64,000 nt of DNA, from the NCBI GenBank assembly GCA_025084515.1, contig JAJAGP010000047.1:682001-746000 (forward strand). The letters are read 5' to 3'. The notes beneath the pieces are model-generated. The model saw nothing but the letters and a program-made list of their open reading frames with translations, did not search any database and was not told where the DNA came from. The position numbers and the translations under genes were made by a program. Source of the DNA: Ancistrus triradiatus. Lineage: Eukaryota > Chordata > Actinopteri > Siluriformes > Loricariidae. Shown here in pieces: positions 10,973-20,342 of this stretch; within the stretch, counting starts at the first letter, position 1; every line of letters begins with the position of its first letter.

Positions 10973-12700
10973 AGAATGAAGCATTCAGTGACTCTCAACA
11001 TTTCACTGTCACCACAACTGTATGTGCTGTCTTTTTAGGAAGTGGAAATATATAGGTGTAACAACAGGTATATCTATATAGATATATAGACAGATAATTG
11101 ACAATTTACCATTAATATCCGGACAGTTTATGACCCTTAGCTATCCAGACATCTAAATGACCTTTAACTATAAATAGTGGCACCAATCAGCCATTTGGGT
11201 CCATTCTGGGGCTCCTCAAAATCATAATCTGGCTCAATTACAACAAATTTGAACAAAAAAATGAACTGAAGACTCAAAATCTTGCAGGATGATTCAGCTC
11301 ACAGTGGAATAAGGGTGTTTGTGTTTCAGATGCCAATTGAACTTTGAGGGGCCCCGTCCCTCTAATGTTGAGAATGGAGACATTAAATTTTGCAGAATTG
11401 TTGTGCTTGTTAAACCAGTTGACCTTTGGGGTCTATTCTGGGGCCTCTCAAAGTCATAAGTTGGCCCCAATGTTAACCAATGAGAAAAATACAAAATTCA
11501 GCTGGAGACATCAAATTTTGCAAGATGTGTCAGCTCATAATGGAATAGGGTGTTTATGGTGGGCTGCAGTGTCCAGTAAGTGTAGTTGTAACAGCTTTTC
11601 AATCTGATTTTCCATGTCATAATTCAACAAAAATGGAAAAATATCATATAACAAATTGAGCTAGAGACATCTGGGTTAAGATTTATTTTGGATTGATTTT
11701 GTGGTCTAATCAGCCCGTAAGTATTTGTATCAAGGCACACCACAGCTTTAAAGGTCCCACTTACATTTGTAGCAGCTATTCCTCCTCAAATATGCCATGC
11801 CTTTGTGCAGTTCCTCCCAAGATAAGAGGAGATTGCGGCACACTAAGAGGTCGGCTAAGTAAACACATCACGACAAAATCTGTACGCCTCCAGCATGGGG
11901 AAACAAACAGGAAAATAACTGACGCCACCCACCTTGCAGACTCTTTCAGAAAGTACCACAAGGAAGGCAATTCCAGTCTTGTTAATATCACATATATGCT
12001 TTTCAATTTACACTACAGATACACTGGTATCAGCATAGAGTGATTAGTCAATTAAATGTTTCTAGTTGTAAAATTGCCTGTAATAATTAAAGAAAAAAAA
12101 TTTCTTTAATAACACATACAAAACAACAACAACAACAACTAAAATCCAGAATATTCATGCCAAAGGTCTATTTAGAATTGAGGTCAGTGCTCTGTACATC
12201 CCAGTCTTAGACTTGTGTGCAGTGATACTAGCCATCACAACTATTGTTGTGCCTAAGAGCAGACTATTGTGTTTCAGTACTTGATGGTTCTGTTCTGTGA
12301 GCTTGTGTGACATACCAAGAAGTGACTTCTTTATTCCTGGACATTTCTATAGTAACACAGAACATGGACATTTGGTGTCAGTGCCATAGTGATAGTCACT
12401 GAGCGCCACAGTACAACTTACTACTAGTGTGTTGGTTACATATCTGCATGTTTGATTTAATGCACCTGGTAGTTATAGATGTAGCTGACATATTGAAGGA
12501 AACCAACTAGGAGAATTGTCTACATATTTTTGGCCATGTAGTGTGTGTGAGCGTCATAATTCTTTTGGGCAGATGTACAGCATATGCAGCACAGTCACTT
12601 TCATGAATCTGTTCTTGACCAAATGATTGGAGGTAATTGTTTGTTTTTATACATAGAGCATCTGCGTTTAAAGAGTAACAATACAGAGAATTACGATTGT
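10973..12700. other. Intergenic AT-rich stretch, no gene seen
   Basis: No exon, RNA gene or complete transposon was recognised. 11160-11560 holds two imperfect copies of a ~170-bp segment (shared words: GACCTTT, GGGGCCTCTCAAAGTCATA against GGGGCTCCTCAAAATCATA, and ATCTTGCA/ATTTTGCA..GA), an old local duplication. 12505-12550 ends in CTACATATTTTTGGCCATGT, the terminal sequence of a common fish MITE. Confidence 0.5.
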
Positions 12701-12701
12701 G

Positions 12702-13000
12702 GCATGGTGGCAAAATGTTTCATGGTGTCACCTCAAAGCTCCAGAGACCTGTGTTTGGGTCCTAGCCTCGCTGCTGCCATGTTCTCCCCGTGTGTGCATG
12801 GGTTTCCTCCCACATTCCAAAGACATGTCTTAGGACAAATTGTGTTTCTAAAGTGACCTAGTGTATCACTGAATGCGTGTGCACATGCATTTGTTCTGTG
12901 CACTTCCCAGGATTGGTTCACACTTTGTGTCCTGTGCTGCTGAATAAGCCCTGGCCCCAGTAACACCGATTCGTTTAAGCCAAATTGAAATTTACCTCTG
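12702..13000 (+). repeat. L2-like interspersed repeat
   Basis: Motifs CATGTTCTCCCCGTGTGTGC, GGGTTTCCTCCCACATTCC and AAAGACATGTCTTAGG identify the family. It is followed at 13030-13110 by GATGAGCAAGGCTACGGTGA and AGCAAAGAAAAACCG, a separate fish repeat motif. Confidence 0.6.
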
Positions 13001-13858
13001 TAACAAAACACAGCTTTACAACTCTCTATAATCCCAGATGAGCAAGGCTACGGTGATAGTAGCAAAGAAAAACCGCCCAAAAGCATGATGAGTGTGGAGG
13101 AAAAATTGCAAACGTGGAAGAACAGAGTCACACAGACACAGGTGCTGGAATGAAGTAATAGACAGTTTTATTGTCTGCGCAGAGATCAACCCAAATACAA
13201 TGATGCCTGAGCAGTTGTATATGAGTGGATGAGGAGGCTTTTTCGCTCCTCTCCTTTTGTACTAGAGAAAAAGGTTCTTACATGCACTGTGTTGAAAACT
13301 TGTAGATTATAGTAACTTTTCTAGCGATAACATATAGACACTCTTTGTTCTCCCGAGAACAGTACATCCCGTGAAGGCCATGAGCCTTATCTACACTCTC
13401 ACAACCATGTTTTTGTCTCTGAGACGCTTACTAAAGTTTGTAGGCAAATTCTTGATACATTGTGTTCTACACTGAAACTCAACATTTGTTACCTTAACGT
13501 AATGATCAGCAAAAACCAAGTTTGCACAAGGTTACACTGGCCTAAAGCCTTGATTTTAAAAAGCAATATAAAGAGTGAAATAATGAACAGTAAAAATTTC
13601 TTTCACAATGAGGTAGAAAACTTGTCAAGACTGAATAAGGGATCCAGCTCCTATGGGCTATATGTAAAACATATGTAAACATAAATAAATAAATAAATAA
13701 ATAATTACCTAAATAATACATTTATCATAATCGTTTAAATACACAGAAGCTAAATATAATAATTGAAATAGAGAAAAAAGAAAATCTAATAAAATATAGA
13801 CTATTATAAGCTAAAGAGAATATTATGGAGAATATGATAAAATAGAGACTATAAACAT

Positions 13859-14491
13859 AGTGTGGCAAAAAAGTATTTAGTCAGCCACTGATTGTGCAAG
13901 TTCTCCTACTTAGAAAGATGAGAGAGGTCTGTAATTTTCATCATAGGTATACTTCAACTGTGAGAGACAAAAATGAGAAAAAAAAATCCAGGAAATCACA
14001 TTGTAGGATTTTTAAAGAATGTATTCGTAAATTATGGTGGAAAATAAGTATTTGGTCAATAACCTTTGTTGGCAATGACAGAGATCAAACGTTTCCTGTA
14101 AGTCTTGACCAGGTTTGCACACACTGTAGCTGGTATTTTGGCCCATTCCTCCATGCAGATCTCCTCTAGAGCAGTGATGTTTTGGGGCACCGCAGACTTT
14201 CAACTCCCTCCTCAAATTTTCTATGGGGCTGAGGTCTGGAGACTGGCTAGGCCACTCCAGGACCTTGAAATGCTTTTTACGGAGCCAGTTCTTCGTTGCC
14301 CGAGTGGTGTGGACTGTGGAAGCCTAGCGGTTAAGGTCCTGGACTATGGTCCAAAAGGTCCAGGGTTCAAATCTCACCTCTGCCACTGTTGGGTCCTTGA
14401 GCAAGGCCCTTAACCCACAACAACCTCTCTCATCTTTCTAAGTAGGAAAACTTGCACAATCAGTGGCTGACTAAATACTTTTTTGCCCCAC
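13859..14491 (-). mobile_element. Tc1-like element (family A), rearranged, with SINE inside
   Basis: Left end TGTGGCAAAAAAGTATTTAG and right end TTTTTGCCCCACTG are both present. On the minus strand, 14050-14290 encodes the last part of the transposase (complement of GTTTCCTGTAAGTCTTGACC is the RKR region). The middle is missing, and a SINE fragment (14310-14424) replaces the sequence between the transposase end and the right terminus. Confidence 0.82.
14310..14424 (+). mobile_element. tRNA-derived SINE, 5' part, nested in Tc1 copy
   Basis: Head GACTGTGGAAGCCTAGCGGT and B box GGTCCAGGGTTCAAATC. It stops at CTTAACCCACAACAA, before the conserved tail, exactly where Tc1 terminal sequence resumes (CCTCTCTCATCTTTC). 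Truncation probably came with the rearrangement of the host element. Confidence 0.75.
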
Positions 14492-14494
<3 letters not shown>

Positions 14495-14536
<42 letters not shown>

Positions 14537-14590
14537 ATATATATATATATTATATATACTTAGTATATATATATTAGTATTATATATATG
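14495..14590. repeat. (AT)n-rich low-complexity run
   Basis: Nearly pure AT with a few interruptions, between a Tc1 end and the fold-back element. A shorter TATATA run closes the other side (15105-15117), so the fold-back element may have inserted into an AT microsatellite. Confidence 0.9.
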
Positions 14591-14671
14591 TCTTGATGCC
14601 TGCTCAATGATCCAGGTAAGAAAATCCAAGAAGTTGAATCTGTTCATCTGGACATAGATTTTAAAATTGGA

Positions 14672-14708
14672 GAAACGTTTCGTCACTCATCTAAGTGACT
14701 TCTTCAGT
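14672..14708 (-). ncRNA. Hammerhead-ribozyme-like motif, arm 1
   Basis: Read on the minus strand: CTGAAGA (fits CUGANGA), one extra A, a stem GTCAC/GTGAC with loop TTAGATGA, then GAAA and CGTTTC. The order of core blocks is that of a type I hammerhead with a minimal stem III. The extra A before stem II and poor pairing of stem I beyond two bases weaken it. Confidence 0.4.
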
Positions 14709-14906
14709 CTCAGCAGTTGGAAAACTTCCCCAATCTTATATACAGCACGTTGCATAACGACTGGTACCAGCACCATTGCATAACAATGGGACCGGTTATC
14801 AGTTTAATTATGCAGATTTACATAGCCATTAACGACAATGTGTGCCATTCACACAGGATTGGGGAAGGGCTGCAATGGCTCCATTGTAAGATTGTGGAGA
14901 GGTGTA

Positions 14907-14971
14907 CTCTGAGGCCCCCCTCCTCGGTTCAGGGAACGTCCATCCCTGAACTGAAGGAGGGGGCCTCAGAG
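14907..14971. repeat. GC-rich hairpin, ~29-base arms
   Basis: CTCTGAGGCCCCC...GTTCAGGGA (14907-14935) is followed within seven bases by its near-perfect complement TCCCTGAAC...GGGGGCCTCAGAG. Only a few mismatches separate the arms. It sits in the centre of the larger fold-back, so the unit can form a hairpin inside a hairpin. Confidence 0.85.
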
Positions 14972-15024
14972 TTTTTTTACAACTAGATTGGGGAAGTTTT
15001 GGGGAAGTTTTCCAACTGCTGAGA

Positions 15025-15060
15025 CTGAAGAAGTCACTTAGATGAGTGACGAAACGTTTC
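15025..15060 (+). ncRNA. Hammerhead-ribozyme-like motif, arm 2
   Basis: Same core on the plus strand in the opposite arm, with identical stem II and loop. AAACGTTT after the core is self-complementary, so stem III could form between two molecules, as described for newt satellite hammerheads. Activity is unproven. Confidence 0.4.
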
Positions 15061-15733
15061 TGCCAATAAATTCTATGTCCAGATGAACAGATTCAACTTC
15101 TTGGATATATATATATAGTTTTCTCCACCTTTCCGATGAAGCCCTAATTTGGGCCGCCCGCTTTGGTCAATGCTCAAAGCTGGAACCTCGGGACATTTTC
15201 CTGGATTTTGCTGGAGTTTTTGCTTTGGGTCCTCACGGGGTTTTCACGGGCTCGGGCTTCTTCCGAGCAAGAAATACTCCGCAAGGGAACCAGAGGTCTC
15301 CTGGGTTGGCGGTGGATCCGATGCTAATATCGCTCCTGATCGCTCTTCGTGAACCGCTCTATTCAAGCGTCAACGTGCGCGCGTGACGCCCGGTGACCTA
15401 GTTTTCGATAACATAGCTTTCGTAACCGTGCCTCCAATCGCTCTGGTCCCGTTTTCCGATCCCCTAGTTCTTGTAAAAAACCGTGTCTAAAAAAAAAAAT
15501 CGTTCTAATCTCGTGTCTGAGCCCCCTTGCCTCTCGATAACCAGGATCTCTACTAACTCTACTCGCTCTAGTCTCTACTCGCTCTCAAGTCTCACCGCAG
15601 AACCTCTAGTTCTCGATAGTTGTGATGCGCCCACTCCTGCACCACGGACTTTGGCAAAGCGGACAGTCGCGTCACTCCCGCTCGTGCCCACTCCCGCGTC
15701 TCGAACGTCTGTGCCAGTGGCTGTGTCCATGTC

Positions 15734-16376
15734 ATCAGCAGTTCCAGTGGCTGCCCTCCAGGACGTCAGCAGTTTCCAGTGGTTTGGCCTCCAGGACGTC
15801 AGCAGGTCCAGTGGGCTGCCTCCAGGACTGTCTGGCAGTTTTCCAGTGGCTGCCTCCAGGACGTCTGCAGTTCCAGTGGCTGCCTCCAGGGCGTCGGCAG
15901 TTCCAGTGGGCGTGCCTCCAGGGCGTCGGCAGTTCCAGTGGCTGCCTCCAGGGCGCGTCGGCAGTTCCAGTGGCTGCCTCCAGGGCGTCGGCAGTTTTTC
16001 CAGTGGCTGCCTCCAGGGCGTCGGCAGCCCCTCCAGTTCCAGTGGCCTCTGCCTCCAGGGCGTCGGCAGTTTTTCCAGTGGCTGCCTCCAGGAATGTCGG
16101 CAGTTTTCCAGTGGCTGCCTCCAGGACGTCGGCAGTTCCAGCGGCATGCCCTCCAGGGCGTCGGCAGTTCCAGCGGCTGCCTCTCCAGGGCGTCGGCAGT
16201 TCCAGCCAGCGGCTGCCTCCAGGGCGTCGGCAGTTCCAGCGGCTGCCTCCAGGGCGTCAGCAGTTTTCCAGCGGCGGCTGCCGCCAAGGGTCCTCGGCAG
16301 TTCCAGCGGCTGCAAACCAATGGCCTCGGCAGTTTTCCAGCGGCTGCACCAAGGCCTTGGCAGTTCCAGCGGCTGC
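15734..16376 (+). repeat. Minisatellite A, ~29-30 bp unit, about 20 copies
   Basis: Unit TTCCAGTGGCTGCCTCCAGG followed by GCGTCGGCAG. Unit length drifts by one or two bases, so any reading frame changes along the array. Copies to the right carry CGG for TGG (AGCGGCTGCC), giving a gradient of two variants. CTGCC/GGCAG gives each unit a short dyad. Confidence 0.9.
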
Positions 16377-16680
16377 ACCGGAAGGCCGCATCCTCGACAC
16401 AGGCCTTCCCTAAGGCCGCATCCTCGACATAGGCCCTTCCCTTAAGGCCCTCATCCTCGACGGAGAGGCCTTCCCTAACGGCCGCATCCTTGACACAGAG
16501 GCCTTCCCTAAGGCCGCATCCTCCTCGAACAGAGGCCTTCCCTAAGGCCGCATCTCCTCGACAGAGGCCTTCCCTAAGGCCGCATCCTCGACCAGAGGAC
16601 TTCCTAACGGCACGCATCCTCGGACAGAGGCCTTCCCTAAGGCCGCAATCCTCGACAGAAGGCCTTTCCCTAAGGGCCAT
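16377..16680 (+). repeat. Minisatellite B, ~30 bp unit, about 10 copies
   Basis: Unit GAGGCCTTCCCTAAGGCCGC followed by ATCCTCGACA. GGCCTT-CCCT-AAGGCC is a perfect hairpin in each unit. It follows array A without a gap. Confidence 0.9.
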
Positions 16681-17122
16681 CAGCCCTCCAGAGAGACCCT
16701 TCCAGAGAAAGTCCTCTTCCACAGAGACCCCTTCCAGAGAAAGTCTCTTCCACAGGGACCCTTCCAGGAGAAAGTCTCTTCCACAGGGACCCTTCCAGAG
16801 ACTGTCCCCCTCCAGGGAGACCCTTTCAGAGACTGTCCCCTCCAGGGAGACCCTTTTCAGAGACCTGTCCCCTCCCAGGAGACCCTTTCAGAGACTGTCC
16901 CCTCCAGGGAGAACCCTTTCAGAGACTGTCCCCGTCCAGGGGAGACCCTTTTCAGAGACTGTCCCCCTCCAGGGAGACCCTTTTCAGAGACTGTCCCCTC
17001 CCAGGGAGACCCTTTCATGGACTGTCCCCTCCAGGGAGACCCTTTCAGAGACTGTCCCTTCCACGGAGACCATTTCAGAGACTGTCCTCTTCCCACGGAG
17101 ACCCTTCCAGAGACCGTCGCCC
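16681..17122 (+). repeat. Minisatellite C, ~30 bp unit, about 14 copies
   Basis: Unit CAGAGACTGTCCCCTCCAGG followed by GAGACCCTTT; the first few copies are a GAAAGTCTCTTCCACAGGGA variant. Confidence 0.9.
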
Positions 17123-17338
17123 CCACGGCTCTCCAGCATCACGTCGTCGACTCTGTTCTCTCCAGCATCCCGTCTACGGCTCTGCTTCCAGCATCCCGTT
17201 CACGGCTCTGCTCTCCAGGATCCCGTCCACGGCTCTGCTCTCCAGCATCCCGTCCACGGCTCTGCTCTCCAGCATCCATGTCGTCGGCTCCGCTCTCCAG
17301 CATCACGTTGTTCGGTTCCGCTCTCCAGCCTCCCCACT
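17123..17338 (+). repeat. Minisatellite D, ~27 bp unit, about 8 copies
   Basis: Unit CTCTCCAGCATCCCGTCCAC followed by GGCTCTG. It ends shortly before the purine-rich stretch and the LTR. Confidence 0.88.
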
Positions 17339-17420
17339 CATAAGGTTCCGCCCGGCAAGAAACCTCTGGAGGGCGGGGGCTGCGTCCGAGGGGTCCCTTT
17401 TGGGGTTGGGGGGTGGGCTC

Positions 17421-17894
17421 TGTCACGCGCCACGGCGGCAACGCAACCGGGACACGAACCAACCAGGAAGCCTCATGCCGCGATTGCTCTGATTGCGATC
17501 AGCTGTGGAGGCTTCCCATAAAAGCGTGCCTGTGAGAGAGACGCTGGCGGCGGATTATTGATGTTTAAGGAATTTTTTCATGTTCAATGCCGATCATGTC
17601 CGCCCGCGTCCCAACGCGCCTCACCCGTTCCTCGATGTCCCTGGCTCTTTCTCACGCCCTCGTCATCCGCGCTGCTCCGCGTTCATCCGTTCTCGTTTCA
17701 CCTCGTCGTTCCCCAGGTATTGCACGTTTAAGTCACTTCCCTGTTTGGTTTTGTTTCACGCCCGTTTACGGCTTCGGCCTCGTTTATGTTATCCACCCGT
17801 TTTCAGTCCTCGCCTGTTCCGTTCGCTGTGTCTCCCTTTGTTTGCCTTTTTGTTAATAAATCCTCCCATTACTTTGAACCCCCCCGGCGTTACA
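17421..17894 (+). mobile_element. LTR (474 bp), 3' copy
   Basis: Begins TGTCACGCGCC and ends GGCGTTACA (TG...CA). A TATA-like CATAAAAG lies at 17518-17525 and AATAAA at 17855-17860, the U3-R-U5 order expected of a plus-strand LTR. The TGTCACG start is common among fish Gypsy-type elements. Right flank is a GAATGAAT run, so a target duplication cannot be read. Confidence 0.72.
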
Positions 17895-18610
17895 GAATGA
17901 ATGAATAAATGAATGAATGACCTATTTTTAGAACACATTACTGCCCTTAGTGGACAGAGTGCCAATATGAAGAAGAAAAGCTTCGTTTCAAAAGTGTAAC
18001 ACTGAACACGCTGAATATTAAAAAAGTACATTTATTTGACATATAAATGCAAAATAAAACAAAAAAGTAAAACAAGAACTACATAGAACAAAAAGAAAAA
18101 AGAAAAAAAGAATGCAGACAAAGGAATTAATAATTCTGCATCCCTGAGTATCATGAACTCTGAGCAGGAAAATATGTTTCACAAGAAATATGTTAAACTA
18201 AAGATAAGATAAAACCTGCTCTTACCAGACTAACATGATATTTAGTCATACAACAAGTATATTTAGACATTTCCATAAACAATACAGTCAAGTGAAAAAG
18301 TAAGTATATTGACAATTCAATATTAATCTTCAGTTAAACAGTATGTAATGATAAATTATCAATAATCAAGAATTGGTTGAAGTTTGACTTTACAAAAATA
18401 TCACTTGTTAAAAAAAAAAATTAATAAAAAATTTCTGTGGAAAAAAGCAAGCTAACCCCGGGCTTTGGCAGAGAAAACTTTATGGAAACATTTCCTTTAC
18501 CAGTGTCTGACATCTACTGGGAAAACTTTTTTTCCTGCAGTCATCCATCCAGAATATCCTGCTGAAAGATCTTCAGCTACGACTTTTTGACAGACAGTCT
18601 AACAGATTGG
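17895..18610. other. Intergenic AT-rich stretch, nothing recognised
   Basis: Starts with a short (GAAT)n run. Poly-A-rich segments at 18050-18110 and 18408-18435. No exon or mobile element identified. Confidence 0.5.
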
Positions 18611-18810
18611 GTTTTGGTGGCACAGTGTTTAAGGTACTAGACTTTGGGCCAAGAAAGTTTAAGGTCCAAGCCCCAGCACTGGCAAGCTGCTGCTGTTGGT
18701 CACTTGAGCAAGGCCCTTCACTAACAAATCCTTGAACTGCAGATTGCATGACTGTATCAGTTGGTTGTTGCTTTGGGTAAGAGTGTCTGCCAATGACTAT
18801 AATGTAAATT
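18611..18810 (+). mobile_element. tRNA-derived SINE, diverged copy
   Basis: TTGGTGGCACAGTGTTTAAG head, GGTCACTTGAGCAAGGCCCT body, GGTTGTTGCTTTGGGTAAGA tail. Same family as 9302 but with more changes. 18811-20015 to its right is unassigned and includes the presumed cyp7a1 3' UTR. Confidence 0.75.
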
Positions 18811-20015
18811 TTTCTCAAGTACGTCCTAGTATGATGGAGGATCCATAGATAACTCTATGACTACAAGTTTGCCAGACCTTGAGGCAGCAAAGTAGTCTCA
18901 ACCCTTATCTCTTCCACCACCTTGCACCAATGGTTATAGGATCCTTCTGATAAAATACTGTCTTTGGTTTTTGTTCACCATGGCTTCTGGTACTGTGGCC
19001 AAAAAATTTAAACCTACATTGTCATTGCTTCATAATCCATGTGAGAAACAAACATTAACCTGCACTAGAGAAGTGCAAAGTTGCAAGAAAGGGAACTGCT
19101 CATGAGCCAACTCATAATCCAAAAAATAATCCTCAGTTTGGTCTTTTATCACGATAATCATGAGAACAGCTACAGCAACTGAAGCCACACTTCTAAAATT
19201 ACCACTTCTAAAAATAAATATTTTGGGCTTGTTTCACTGTTTGCTAGCCAAGAGTAACAGATGATGAGCTGTCCAGCACACTGGTGTTCATTTCTTTTCA
19301 GTCAAAAAAGAAAGAAAAATTGAAAAAGAAATACTTTGAATTTGCTATAGTAATTCACTTCCCTTTGCTTTATATTCATTTTATACCCGAGGCTAAACAG
19401 AGACTTTTATTTAGCAATTTAGAACTTGAAGGCTTAAACAAACAGAAAACATTACAGACAATAAAAGTGCTTAAACTCATGCTGGTATAATGTGCAACAA
19501 AAGTTTTTACAAGGTGATCATGTCAATATTATGTCCCATAGTAACAACACTAACAAATTTACATTGTCTGGATTAAGACATAACGACTTGCTAGTTAGCT
19601 TAAATTGACAGTCACAGTAATTAACAAACATGTGTTCCAAGAGAGACAGACAGGAATCTTTTGGCATATGTATGACCCAGTTTCCAGTTACCAGTTTTCA
19701 CCACTTTATTGATTAGCAACTCACATTTCATGCATTTGACTTTGATGCATGCCGAAAGCAAAAACTCAGGAGTACCCTTTGAATGCAGTGGTCATACAAA
19801 GTAATGTAAGGTTTTCTTACTTGGTTTCCATGCTTATAAGGGCTGTGATCCCTATATGTAACTGCCTAAGTAAATGTGACAATCTGCACTTTTGATTTCA
19901 CTACAAACACAGATACAACATAGATGTTCCAAATCACCCAAGAAGCCAAAGTGGCATCTTGATCCTTTGGGTCTCTTTCATACAGTTTCTTTTCAAGACA
20001 ATGTGTTTTTTCTAC

Positions 20016-20342
20016 TTATATCTCTCTTATTAATTCATTCTCCCATATGTCTCCTCTAGCTCTGTATCTGATGATCACATCATGTGAAGGTGGCAAAATG
20101 CCAAGGCCAGCACGGGTACGGTCAGGTGAAATTGTTGAATCAGGGTTACTAAGGTGCAAGTCATAGAGCCAGAGGGCCAATATAAGGAACTGCTTTATCT
20201 CATTCATGGCAAAGAAACGACCCGGGCATTCACTGGCTCCAGAACCAAATGGCACAAGGAAGTGCTTCAGCTGCCTGCCATTTTTGAAGAACTGGCTCTG
20301 TCTCTGACCTTCCTTGTCTATGAAGCGGTCGTACTTGAACTC
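20016..20342 (-). CDS. cyp7a1: cyp7a1 exon 6, heme-binding loop and stop (residues 405-512)
   Basis: 327 nt including the TAA stop at 20016-20018. Contains VPFGSGASECPGRFFAMNEI with the heme-ligand Cys443, and RAGLGILPPSHDVIIRYRAR near the end. The tail after the conserved RYR is about 12 residues longer than in mammals. A candidate polyadenylation signal (AATAAA on the minus strand) lies at 19705-19710, about 305 bases past the stop. Confidence 0.93.
   Translation of the reverse strand, partial: EFKYDRFIDKEGQRQSQFFKNGRQLKHFLVPFGSGASECPGRFFAMNEIKQFLILALWLYDLHLSNPDSTISPDRTRAGLGILPPSHDVIIRYRARGDIWENELIREI

Larger units (their letters stand above)
14615..15106. mobile_element. Fold-back element with ~120-bp terminal inverted repeats, Penelope-like terminal sequence
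   Basis: 14615-14735 and 14985-15106 are inverted copies; both contain AAGTTGAATCTGTTCATCTG (or complement), TTCGTCACTCATCTAAGTGA (or complement) and AACTTCCCCAATC. The ~250-bp centre holds a second, smaller inverted repeat (14907-14971). This sequence is abundant in fish genomes. Penelope-like retroelements are known to carry hammerhead ribozymes in their terminal repeats and often have inverted copies, which fits; the assignment is inference. No reverse transcriptase is present. Confidence 0.6.
15118..17894 (+). mobile_element. LTR-retroelement remnant: internal region with minisatellites plus 3' LTR
   Basis: A GC-rich island very different from its AT-rich surroundings. It ends in a structurally convincing LTR (17421-17894) preceded by a purine-rich stretch (GGGGTTGGGGGGTGGGC, 17402-17418) in the place of a polypurine tract. 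No gag, protease or reverse transcriptase was recognised and no 5' LTR was found, so it is either 5' truncated or a non-autonomous element. Four minisatellite blocks fill 15734-17338. Confidence 0.6.

Noticed and set aside
15483..17521. Open frames of 320 and 343 codons (+) and 267 and 307 codons (-) in the GC-rich block
   Set aside because: They follow minisatellites whose unit length is not a fixed multiple of three, are open on both strands because stop codons are rare in this composition, and contain only Ser/Pro/Gln-type repeats with no known domain.
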